Shown one piece after another: positions 1-5,830 of a DNA stretch of 9,963 nt. The position numbers and the translations under genes are program-made. The stretch lies in assembly GCA_022360595.1 (NCBI GenBank), contig JAKSCN010000203.1, forward strand, positions 1-9,963. The letters are read 5' to 3'. The notes under the pieces were generated by a model that ran no database searches, was not told where the DNA came from, and saw only the letters and a list, made by a program, of their open reading frames with translations. This stretch comes from Chromatiales bacterium (GTDB taxonomy: Bacteria; Pseudomonadota; Gammaproteobacteria; Chromatiales; Chromatiaceae). The stretch's first letter is position 1; each line of letters opens with the position of its first letter.

Positions 1-221
1 ATGCCGTAGGGTATCCACATCAGCAAGTGATAAGGGTGCGGGAGAACAAGTAGTAGTATGAGGAATAGAGTGATTGCCAGCCATGCGATTATTGAGGCTC
101 GAATCATGAATGCTCGTTCTTCCGGCGACTGTGTGTTTTTGATGCTGACATAAGTACCTATCGCGCCACCACCGACGCCTAGTACTGTACCTAATATACC
201 TCCGATTACTCCTGCATCCAT
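1..221 (-). CDS. Small two-helix membrane protein, 5' part only
   Basis: The gene runs off the left edge; 73 codons are visible. The ATG at 221 is preceded by GGAG (228-231) at 6 nt, a good ribosome binding site. The protein starts MDAGVIGGILGTVLG. It has a glycine-rich hydrophobic segment at about residues 4-24, a short polar stretch (SIKNTQSPEERAF) at about 26-38, and a second hydrophobic helix at about 43-61 (IIAWLAITLFLILLVL). The PHPYHLLMWIPYG tail continues out of the window. This is the pattern of a conserved hypothetical inner-membrane protein; I know of no assigned function and infer none. It is divergent from the deacetylase gene at 523, and the 301 bp between them would have to carry both promoters. 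Confidence 0.75.
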   Translation of the reverse strand, partial: MDAGVIGGILGTVLGVGGGAIGTYVSIKNTQSPEERAFMIRASIIAWLAITLFLILLLVLPHPYHLLMWIPYG

Positions 222-522
222 CGTATTCTCCAGAGCATTCAGTGTGCTTCTATCCTAAAGGTATAGGGGTTAGATGCGCAAGATGATTTCAACCACGATC
301 AGAATGCCTGCTACTCGTGTAATGCATAGCATGCATGAGACACCGCTTTTTCTGAATTTTCTTCAATAATATCAAGCAGTTTCTTGTTTGGTGTTCCTTA
401 GAAACCTACGCTCGAAGAATGTGGTCAAAATGAGAGTATGCTGAATTTTTCACAGGACTTAAACTCCTTGGGTTTTATGACTTGTTCATACCGTGATCTT
501 GGTGCCAGGGTTGGTAAGTGTC
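222..522. other. Intergenic region between divergent genes
   Basis: About 300 bp without a supported gene. It is A+T-rich and should hold promoters for the membrane protein (leftward) and the deacetylase (rightward), but I see no convincing -35/-10 pair. The only visible repeat is ATGCAT at 322-327 and again at 331-336, separated by AGC. Each copy is itself a palindrome, so the 15-bp block reads as both a direct and an inverted repeat. No tRNA or riboswitch-like fold is recognisable. Confidence 0.5.
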
Positions 523-1470
523 ATGACAGAAAAAACTTGTGTGATGTTGGGTGATGAACTGGCTGATTACCATTTCGGCCAAGATCACCCTTTTGGGCCG
601 ATGCGCTATTGGGCTTTTAAGGAGGAGTTTGAACAGAGAGGGCTGGCTAATCAGGTTAGTCTGTGTTCGCCGCAAATGGCTACGGAGTCTCAGCTTCAGC
701 TCTTCCACACACAGGAGTACATCGATAAAGTTAAAGTGCTTTCTGTTATGGGTAGCGGTTATCTGGATTATGGCGATACTCCGGCACGAAAGGGAATTTA
801 TCAAGCTGCCTGCACAGTTGTTGGTACTGTGTTGAAAACCGTTGATCTTATTATGGCGGGTGAATGTCAACACGGCTTCATCCCTATTGCCGGGTTGCAT
901 CACGCTACACGACAATCTGCTGCCGGTTTCTGTGTTTTCAATGATTGTGGCATTGCGATTGAGTATTTGCGACATACTTATAAGCTGCAGCGCATTGCTT
1001 ATATTGATATCGACGCCCACCATGGTGATGGTGTCTTTTACTCCTTTGAAACTGATCCTGATCTATGCGTAGTTGATTTTCATCAGGATGGCAATACCCT
1101 TTACCCGGGCACCGGCTTTATGGGTGAAACGGGCAGAGGGAGTGCGGCAGGTACAAAACTGAATATCCCTTTGCCTCCTTACAGTACCGATAATGGCGCG
1201 AAAAAATTTTGGCAAAATGCCGAAAGCTTTATTGCTGATGCCAGGCCCGAATTCATCTTATTGCAATGTGGCGCTGACAGTTTAGACGGTGATCCGCTTA
1301 CTCAGCTTGGATTGAGTTCTGGATTTCATGCTTATGTTGCTACCCGTTTATGTGCGTTGGCTACAATGTACTGTAATGGTCGCCTGATTGCCTTGGGCGG
1401 TGGCGGGTATAATCTCGAAAATATTAAAGCCGCGTGGAATGATGTGATTAATGCGCTATGCGAGAAATAG
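523..1470 (+). CDS. Histone-deacetylase-fold zinc amidohydrolase
   Basis: A 315-residue member of the arginase/deacetylase superfamily, close to bacterial AcuC/HDAC-like proteins, which hydrolyse N-acetyl-lysine or acetylated polyamines in the cytoplasm. Numbering from ATG 523: the tandem histidines are H126-H127 (GLHHAT) and GFCVFND follows. DIDAHHGDG supplies zinc ligands D164 and H166, QCGADSLDGDP supplies the third ligand D252, and GGGGYNLEN carries the transition-state tyrosine Y296. All positions needed for catalysis are therefore present and the enzyme should be active. The N-terminal DHPFGPMRY matches the usual substrate-entry segment of the family. The reading frame is also open from GTG 493, but ATG 523 gives an N-terminus of normal length; neither has a strong ribosome binding site. 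The substrate cannot be read from the sequence. A GNAT acyltransferase lies 1.6 kb downstream on the same strand. Confidence 0.9.
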   Translation: MTEKTCVMLGDELADYHFGQDHPFGPMRYWAFKEEFEQRGLANQVSLCSPQMATESQLQLFHTQEYIDKVKVLSVMGSGYLDYGDTPARKGIYQAACTVVGTVLKTVDLIMAGECQHGFIPIAGLHHATRQSAAGFCVFNDCGIAIEYLRHTYKLQRIAYIDIDAHHGDGVFYSFETDPDLCVVDFHQDGNTLYPGTGFMGETGRGSAAGTKLNIPLPPYSTDNGAKKFWQNAESFIADARPEFILLQCGADSLDGDPLTQLGLSSGFHAYVATRLCALATMYCNGRLIALGGGGYNLENIKAAWNDVINALCEK

Positions 1471-1540
1471 CCAGGCGTTACAGGCATATTCCACAAAATG
1501 GTGACCAGGTGCCTCAGTCCCGAATTGTTGCGTGGTAGAT

Positions 1541-2062
1541 ATGAAGAAATTAGAGGTACTTAGCTGTCTGATAGTTGTGTTTTGCTTACTAACGGGTTTT
1601 AGTAAAGAACACAACCTGGAAAAACAGAGTCAGTTTTCCGGTTTTTTTCAATCCCTCAAAGGCAACTGGAAAGGCTGTGCTGTAAAAACACCTGTTGGAC
1701 CACGGCCTTACGACATACATTTCCGGTATGATGAGGAGGGCTATTTAAGTGGTGTGGCTGACCCCGGGCCTGTATCAGATCATCACTGGGCATATCAAAC
1801 AGAAGACGGTGTGCTTCGGTTAAGATTTCTTTCTACTTTTCGTGGCAATGAGGTGCCGACGTGGTTATCTGCTGTGGCGAAAAAGGGCTCAACGCTGACT
1901 TTCCGTTCAGAAAAAGTACGAAAGTTAAAAGTTGAGGTGACGATTATAGATACTACACAGAACATTGATATCTATCTCTATGATGAGCCGCATGTGAGCA
2001 TTCGGCTTACACGGGCCAGTAATAAGGATGATTCAAGGAGTGTTTGTGAAAATTCAGCATGA
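1541..2062 (+). CDS. Small exported protein of unknown function
   Basis: A 173-residue protein. The start is ATG 1541 (MKKLEVL); a GTG at 1532 is in frame but would put extra residues before a normal signal peptide. Residues 1-21 have a KK n-region, a hydrophobic core (LSCLIVVFCLLTGF) and a polar exit, which suggests export to the periplasm. There is no lipobox cysteine. The mature part begins with SLKGNWKG and then alternates short hydrophobic strands with turns (PYDIHFRYDEEGYLSGV, GVLRLRFLSTF, STLTFRSE, VEVTIIDT, DIYLYDE, VSIRLTRA). The GNWKG start followed by repeated beta strands resembles small lipocalin-like beta barrels; that is an inference from pattern only. I do not recognise the family. 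It lies 70 bp after the deacetylase on the same strand, with no obvious terminator between. Confidence 0.7.
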   Translation: MKKLEVLSCLIVVFCLLTGFSKEHNLEKQSQFSGFFQSLKGNWKGCAVKTPVGPRPYDIHFRYDEEGYLSGVADPGPVSDHHWAYQTEDGVLRLRFLSTFRGNEVPTWLSAVAKKGSTLTFRSEKVRKLKVEVTIIDTTQNIDIYLYDEPHVSIRLTRASNKDDSRSVCENSA

Positions 2063-2069
2063 TGTTTTC

Positions 2070-2174
2070 TCAACGCACGCTTTTTAGGCGATCTCGCTCC
2101 AGGCTTTGTATCTCTATCATCATACTGGTGAGATGGAAGGGTTGGTATTCGTATTCGGCATCCTCATCTATCAT
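2070..2174 (-). CDS. Possible 34-residue small ORF in the gap before fpr
   Basis: The gap between the exported protein and fpr holds a minus-strand ORF from ATG 2174 to TGA 2070-2072. It encodes a protein beginning MIDEDAEYEYQPFHL and ending RDRLKSVR, with an acidic and aromatic front and an amphipathic, charged end (IEIQSLERDRLK). The composition is more protein-like than chance noise, but there is no good ribosome binding site (only GAGAG about 10 nt upstream) and the frame is open for about another 12 codons upstream. It could be a small gene, the relic of a larger one, or coincidence. No function is proposed. Confidence 0.2.
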   Translation of the reverse strand: MIDEDAEYEYQPFHLTSMMIEIQSLERDRLKSVR

Positions 2175-2204
2175 TAAATAATGCTCTCGGAATATAGGTT
2201 GTTT

Positions 2205-2960
2205 ATGACTATTTTACGCTCAAGTTTTATTGAAGGCGAAGTAATAGAGAACAAGACATGGACAGAGCGGTTGTATTCGTTACGGATTCGTGTCGAGCTT
2301 ATGCCTTTTAAGGCCGGTCAGTTTGTGCGGCTGCAACTCCCTGTTGGTGGTGAGGTGGTGACCAAATCCTATTCGTTGATTAATGCACCGGATGAACCGG
2401 ATCTGGAGGTATTTTTCAACACGGTGCCTAATGGACGGCTTTCCAACGCTTTGGCGGCTCTGAGAGGAGGCGACAGGATTGAGGTGTCACAGCCTGCCCA
2501 AGGGTTCTTTGTGCTGGATGAAATACCGGAGACTAGGCATTTATGGATGTTTGCAACGGGTACCGGGCTGGGGCCCTATATCTCTATTTTGAAAACAGCA
2601 GATGTATGGAAACGCTTTGAAAAGGTTGTGTTGGTGCACGGTGTGCCACTGATGAAAGAGTTGGCGTATGCTGATCTGATTGGAACATGGCAGCAGAAAT
2701 ACCCAGACCAATTTCGGTTTGTCTCTTGTGTGACGCGTGAGCAGAACTCAGCCGGATTGCATGGCCGGATGACGGATTTGTTTGTCAATGACGTCTTGGA
2801 GAAACAGATTGGTCTTGAGATCAGTAAGGATAACAGCCATGTCATGCTGTGCGGAAATCACAATATGATTAAGGATATGAAGGCATTGCTGGCCGAGCGT
2901 GGGATGAGCAGGCATCTTCGTCATAAGCCTGGGCAGGTTACCACGGAGCAATACTATTAG
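2205..2960 (+). CDS. fpr: Ferredoxin/flavodoxin-NADP+ reductase
   Basis: A 251-residue FAD enzyme moving electrons between NADPH and ferredoxin or flavodoxin in the cytoplasm; length and layout match E. coli Fpr. The FAD-binding barrel comes first (FKAGQFVRLQLP near 35-46, then TKSYSLINAPDEPDLEVF at 53-70). The NADP-binding domain follows: ATGTGLGPY at 117-125, VLVHGV at 142-147, CVTRE at 175-179 with R178, GRM with R188, and VMLCGN at 213-218. R178 and R188 correspond to the arginines that contact the NADPH 2'-phosphate in the E. coli enzyme. The start at ATG 2205 is chosen because AGG (2196-2198) lies 6 nt ahead; ATG 2181 is in frame but lacks such a site. Two oddities: the usual R-x-Y-S flavin motif reads K-S-Y-S (K54), and the C-terminal residue is Tyr (EQYY) where E. 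coli has Trp. Confidence 0.92.
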   Translation: MTILRSSFIEGEVIENKTWTERLYSLRIRVELMPFKAGQFVRLQLPVGGEVVTKSYSLINAPDEPDLEVFFNTVPNGRLSNALAALRGGDRIEVSQPAQGFFVLDEIPETRHLWMFATGTGLGPYISILKTADVWKRFEKVVLVHGVPLMKELAYADLIGTWQQKYPDQFRFVSCVTREQNSAGLHGRMTDLFVNDVLEKQIGLEISKDNSHVMLCGNHNMIKDMKALLAERGMSRHLRHKPGQVTTEQYY

Positions 2961-2981
2961 AACAATAGAGACCACGTGGTA
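2939..2981 (+). terminator. Weak stem-loop at the end of fpr
   Basis: TACCACG (2939-2945) pairs with CGTGGTA (2975-2981), and inside it CTATT (2954-2958) pairs with AATAG (2964-2968). The right arm is part of a perfect 10-bp palindrome, ACCACGTGGT (2971-2980). No T-run follows, so this is at best a weak or Rho-assisted transcript end; it could equally be a protein-binding site. Confidence 0.2.
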
Positions 2982-3038
2982 GCGTCAATTGATGTCGTGC
3001 TGCTGTACTTTCCGGGTTGTTAGGCAAAAGAGTGCTCT

Positions 3039-3530
3039 ATGATACGTCAAGCCAATAGAGACGATTCCGATTACATCGCAGCTATCTATAACCATTACAT
3101 TCAGAAGACGGTTATCACCTTTGAGGAGGAAGCTGTTTCAACGGGTGAAATGGCTGAGCGTATTAAAAAGGTGGCCTCCTCTGGGTTGCCGTGGCTTGTC
3201 GCTGAAGTTGATGGCGAAGTAATTGGCTATGCATACGCATCAGAATGGAGTGGGCGTTGTGCCTATCGCTACTCAGTTGAGGTAACGGTGTATCTGTCAA
3301 ACGCTTCAGTATCTAAAGGCTGGGGTACAAAACTCTATGCAGCGTTGTTTGCACAACTAAGGGATCGTTCCATTCATACGGTTATAGGTGCCATTGCACT
3401 GCCAAATCCAGCCAGCATAGCCCTACATGAAAAATTGGGTATGAAAAAGGTGGCCCACTTTGAAGAGGTGGGATTCAAATTTGATAAGTGGATAGATGTT
3501 GGCTATTGGCAAGGGCGGCTTAATACTTAA
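3039..3530 (+). CDS. GNAT N-acyltransferase, phosphinothricin acetyltransferase/MnaT type
   Basis: A 163-residue acetyl-CoA-dependent N-acetyltransferase. The opening IRQANRDDSDYIAAIYNHYI, the TFEEEAVS segment near residue 27, and YRYSVEVTVYL near 77-86 follow the layout of the Pat/Bar/YncA (MnaT) group. That group acetylates the amino group of small amino acids or analogues such as methionine sulfone and phosphinothricin. The acetyl-CoA loop is SKGWGTKLY (92-100), a degenerate form of the usual Q/RxxGxG. ALPNPASIALHEKLGM (120-135) is the typical motif-B end with N123, and the C-terminus FKFDKWIDVGYWQ is also typical. ATG 3039 follows AAGAG at 6 nt. The natural substrate cannot be read off. 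The gene stands alone, 78 bp after fpr. Confidence 0.88.
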   Translation: MIRQANRDDSDYIAAIYNHYIQKTVITFEEEAVSTGEMAERIKKVASSGLPWLVAEVDGEVIGYAYASEWSGRCAYRYSVEVTVYLSNASVSKGWGTKLYAALFAQLRDRSIHTVIGAIALPNPASIALHEKLGMKKVAHFEEVGFKFDKWIDVGYWQGRLNT

Positions 3531-3646
3531 GGTAGCTCTGCATCCAAAGCATAGAGGTCAATTAATATTTTTCTCTATCCTGCGCATAGATTCCCTTCTT
3601 CTTTTCGCATTCTGACATAGTCGACATGACAATCCCCCAGAACCGG

Positions 3647-3661
3647 TCTACTGTTAGTAGA
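3647..3661. repeat. Short hairpin upstream of the gene at 3685
   Basis: TCTACT and AGTAGA form a perfect 6-bp inverted repeat around GTT, ending 13 nt before the GGGAGAGGG ribosome binding site of the next gene. It may be a small operator or a leader hairpin; on its own it is within what chance allows. Confidence 0.25.
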
Positions 3662-3684
3662 TAGGCCAATTGGCGGGAGAGGGT

Positions 3685-4095
3685 ATGGCAAATAATCTAT
3701 CCAGCATGGGGCTTAGCCCGGGGACACCGTTGTGGAAACGCGCGCCCAGTTGTGATGAGCAGGGAAAGCCGCTGTCCGATTTTATGATGTTGATTCCTAA
3801 GTTGGGGAAGGCGCCTCAGTTGAAACAGCAGCAGGTGTTTCAATCGCTGCAGGGGGTGTTGGAGCGGTTTCATGATGAGGTGGTATTTGCCGATCTCAAC
3901 CTGAAGACGAGTCTGCTCTGGGTTAGTGCTAAACCTCAGCGTGGGTTGATTTTGAGCTTTGCCGAGGCGGTGCGGGCTGAGATTCCCGAGGCACTGCTTA
4001 TTGCCAATCAGGCTGAGATGTTGGTGCGCGATGCCATTCAGGGGGAGAGCCCCAAACGGCGTTTCCGCTGGTGTTTGCCGAAGTTGTTACGCTGA
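3685..4095 (+). CDS. Conserved-looking hypothetical protein, 136 residues
   Basis: ATG 3685 is preceded by a very strong purine ribosome binding site, GGGAGAGGG (3675-3683). A TTG at 3670 is in frame but would place that site inside the gene. The protein has no signal peptide or membrane segment. Predicted order: a proline-rich start (SPGTPLWKRAPSC), a strand (FMMLIPKL, about 33-40), a helix (QQQVFQSLQGVLERFHD, about 48-64), strands (VVFADLNLKTSLLWVSAK and GLILSFAEAV), then IPEALLIANQAEMLV and a basic tail (PKRRFRWCLPKLLR). The strand-helix-strand-strand-helix order is what ferredoxin-like (ACT/RRM-style) folds show, but I do not recognise the family and give no function. It converges with the mazG-like gene with only 7 bp between the stop codons and no visible terminator. 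Confidence 0.7.
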   Translation: MANNLSSMGLSPGTPLWKRAPSCDEQGKPLSDFMMLIPKLGKAPQLKQQQVFQSLQGVLERFHDEVVFADLNLKTSLLWVSAKPQRGLILSFAEAVRAEIPEALLIANQAEMLVRDAIQGESPKRRFRWCLPKLLR

Positions 4096-4102
4096 TTGGC
4101 GG

Positions 4103-4459
4103 CTATTCATACTCTGACGCGCGGCGGGCATCGCCATACACCTTCTCTGCCGGATAGCGCTGTTCGTTGATGGCGATCTTGCGCTCGGCGGCAGCGATCA
4201 GATCGATATCCAACCGCTCTGAACAGCGGATCAGATAGATCAGAATATCCGCCAGCTCCATGGCGACCTCCTCCTTTTTTTCGGGGGACAGATTTTGGCT
4301 CTGCTCTTCACTCAACCATTGAAAGTGTTCGACCAGTTCGGCACACTCGGCAATCATCGCCATGGAGAGGTTTTTGGGAGAGTGGAACTGCTCCCAGTTG
4401 CGGGTGACGGCGAAGGCTTTGAGGCGCTGGTTGAGCTGTTCCAGTGAGTCGGACTGCAT
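4103..4459 (-). CDS. MazG-like nucleotide pyrophosphohydrolase
   Basis: A 118-residue single-domain all-alpha NTP pyrophosphatase, closest in layout to the dCTPase/RS21-C6 (DCTPP1) type rather than the double-domain housekeeping MazG. These enzymes split non-canonical or excess dNTPs to dNMP plus pyrophosphate, protecting DNA. The Mg2+ motif ExxE...ExxD is intact: E38 and E41 in AECAELVEHFQW, and E68 and D71 in AMELADILIYL. The upstream HSPKNLSMAM and downstream KIAINEQRYP (94-103) are also typical of the family. ATG 4459 follows AAGGA (4466-4470) at 6 nt. It is the last gene of a three-gene unit, 13 bp after the HIT stop codon, with its ribosome binding site in that gap. Confidence 0.9.
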   Translation of the reverse strand: MQSDSLEQLNQRLKAFAVTRNWEQFHSPKNLSMAMIAECAELVEHFQWLSEEQSQNLSPEKKEEVAMELADILIYLIRCSERLDIDLIAAAERKIAINEQRYPAEKVYGDARRASEYE

Positions 4460-4472
4460 GGGAGTTCCTTGG

Positions 4473-4883
4473 TTAATTGGCGATCTGCAGATCTTTGCGT
4501 AGTAGGTTGATTAACTGTTCGGCCTGTTTGGCTTCATAGGCCACGGCTTCACCGCAGCCCCATACCGGGCTGGGCCAGCAGGGATCGGCGGTTGAGCGCC
4601 CTATCACATGCCAATGAAATTGGGGAACAATGTTGCCGAGGGCGGCGATATTGATCTTCTCGACGGTTGGGAGGCCGGCCAGACAGCGGGCGACGGCGTT
4701 GCTTTCGTCCAACAGAAGTGTCTGCTCTTCGGCGCTGAGCTGGTGCAGTTCGGTGATGCGGGTGCGCATGGGCACCAGTATTGCCCAGGGAAAGCGGCTG
4801 TCGTTGAGTAGCCGCAGCTCGCAGAGTTGGAGTTTACCCACCGACAGTGTGTCGGCGGCAAGTTTTGAGTGCAATTGAAACAT
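4473..4883 (-). CDS. HIT-family protein with Gln in place of the first triad His
   Basis: A 136-residue histidine-triad protein, a superfamily of nucleotide hydrolases and transferases (Ap4A and nucleoside phosphoramidates). The signature reads NIVPQFHWHVIGR, so H-x-H-x-H-x-x becomes Q88-F-H90-W-H92-V-I. H90 aligns with the nucleophile of HINT1 and is kept; only the first His is replaced. The DPCWPSPVWG segment right after it (100-109) belongs to a known bacterial HIT subgroup that also carries this Gln, so this is a subfamily trait rather than a mutation. The start at ATG 4883 is chosen because GGAAAGGA (4892-4899) lies 8 nt upstream; ATG 4892 is in frame but sits directly against that site. 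It starts 2 bp after the crotonase stop codon, so the two are probably translationally coupled. Confidence 0.88.
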   Translation of the reverse strand: MFQLHSKLAADTLSVGKLQLCELRLLNDSRFPWAILVPMRTRITELHQLSAEEQTLLLDESNAVARCLAGLPTVEKINIAALGNIVPQFHWHVIGRSTADPCWPSPVWGCGEAVAYEAKQAEQLINLLRKDLQIAN

Positions 4884-4885
4884 AG

Positions 4886-5677
4886 TTAACATCCTTTCCA
4901 GACCGGCTTGCGTTTCTCCATGAAAGCGTCGATACCCTCTTTGCAGTCCTCAAACTGCATGTTGCAGGCCATGTTATCACGCGCCAGTTGGTAGGCCTCT
5001 TCAATACCCATCTCTAACTGTTTATAGAACATTTTTTTGCCGATGTGGATGGCTGCGGACGATTTGGCGCAGATAGAGGCGGCAAGTTGATCGACAGCCT
5101 GATCCAGCTCATCGGCGGGTACTGCACGGTTAATTAAGCCCTCTCGCTCAGCTTGTTGGGCGGAGATGAAATCGCCCGTCAGCAGCATCTCCAGCGCCTT
5201 TTTGCGACCGATGTTGCGTGCCAGGGCGACGCTCGGGGTTGCGCAGAAGAGGCCGACATTGATGCCGGATACGGCAAAACGCGCCTTCTCGCTGGCGATG
5301 GCCAGATCGCAAGAGGCAACCAACTGACAGCCTGCGGCGGTGGCGACCCCATGCACCCGTGCAATGATCGGCTGGGGAAGATTGGTGATACTGGTCATCA
5401 GTTGGCCGCAGTCGCCAAAGAGCTGTTCGAAATAGGCTTTGTCATCGTGGCTGCGCATCTGTTTCAGGTCGTGGCCTGCACAGAAAGCGCGACCGTTGGC
5501 GGCGATAATCACTACTCTGATATTGTTGTCAGTCGCTATTTCGTCCAGTCGGGTTTGCAGGGCGGTGATCATCTCTTCGGATAGTGCGTTGTATTGATCG
5601 GGCCTGTTGAGGGTTAGGGTGGCGATACCGTCCTGGTCGCTTCGCAGTACCAACTCTTCTCTGTTATCGCTTGTCAT
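4886..5677 (-). CDS. ECHDC3-like crotonase-fold protein lacking both catalytic glutamates
   Basis: A 263-residue enoyl-CoA hydratase/isomerase family member. Family marks are NRPDQYNALS near 24-33, the oxyanion-hole segment AFCAGHDLKQM (64-74) and GVATAAGCQLVASCDLAIAS (110-129). Next come FAVSGINVGLFCATPSVAL, typical of the ECHDC3 branch, and the C-terminal EGIDAFMEKRKPVW. Aligned by eye to rat mitochondrial enoyl-CoA hydratase, the position of Glu144 is Q118 and that of Glu164 is G138. The second oxyanion glycine lies in ATAAG rather than GGG. Simple hydratase chemistry is therefore unlikely; the CoA-binding crotonase fold is intact. The start at ATG 5677 is set by AGGAGG (5682-5687); the frame is open to 5713. 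It is the first gene of the operon with the HIT and MazG-like genes. Confidence 0.88.
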   Translation of the reverse strand: MTSDNREELVLRSDQDGIATLTLNRPDQYNALSEEMITALQTRLDEIATDNNIRVVIIAANGRAFCAGHDLKQMRSHDDKAYFEQLFGDCGQLMTSITNLPQPIIARVHGVATAAGCQLVASCDLAIASEKARFAVSGINVGLFCATPSVALARNIGRKKALEMLLTGDFISAQQAEREGLINRAVPADELDQAVDQLAASICAKSSAAIHIGKKMFYKQLEMGIEEAYQLARDNMACNMQFEDCKEGIDAFMEKRKPVWKGC

Positions 5678-5725
5678 GATGCCTCCTGATGGGTATCGCA
5701 GTGAATTTGGCATCTCTTTATAAGC

Positions 5726-5739
5726 GCGACTCTGGTCGC
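5726..5739. repeat. Small inverted repeat upstream of the crotonase operon
   Basis: GCGAC and GTCGC flank TCTG. The repeat sits about 50 bp ahead of the operon's start codon, next to a leftward TATAAA (5717-5722) that could be a -10 element. A well-placed -35 is missing: the nearest candidate, TTGGCG, is only 14 nt from it. The repeat could be an operator, but the evidence is weak. Confidence 0.2.
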
Positions 5740-5830
5740 CAAGGCCGTTGCACCTGCGTGAGAATAGTAATTGTGGGCAGGGGTCACTATACCTTGGGTC
5801 GGTTGCTCACGGAATGGCTGTGGAAGGGCC

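Noticed and set aside
322..336. ATGCAT-AGC-ATGCAT as an attachment site or operator
   Set aside because: It is too short, has no second copy in the window and has no integrase nearby; it is recorded only as a local repeat.
475..1023. 182-codon minus-strand frame opposite the deacetylase gene
   Set aside because: It lies wholly antisense to a gene with every catalytic motif of the HDAC fold, has no ribosome binding site and resembles no family.
1471..1540. Terminator between the deacetylase and the exported protein
   Set aside because: No stem of useful length and no T-run are visible.
5153..5584. 143-codon plus-strand frame inside the crotonase gene
   Set aside because: It is an antisense shadow of a well-supported crotonase; its Gly/Asp/Gln-rich composition is typical of such shadows.
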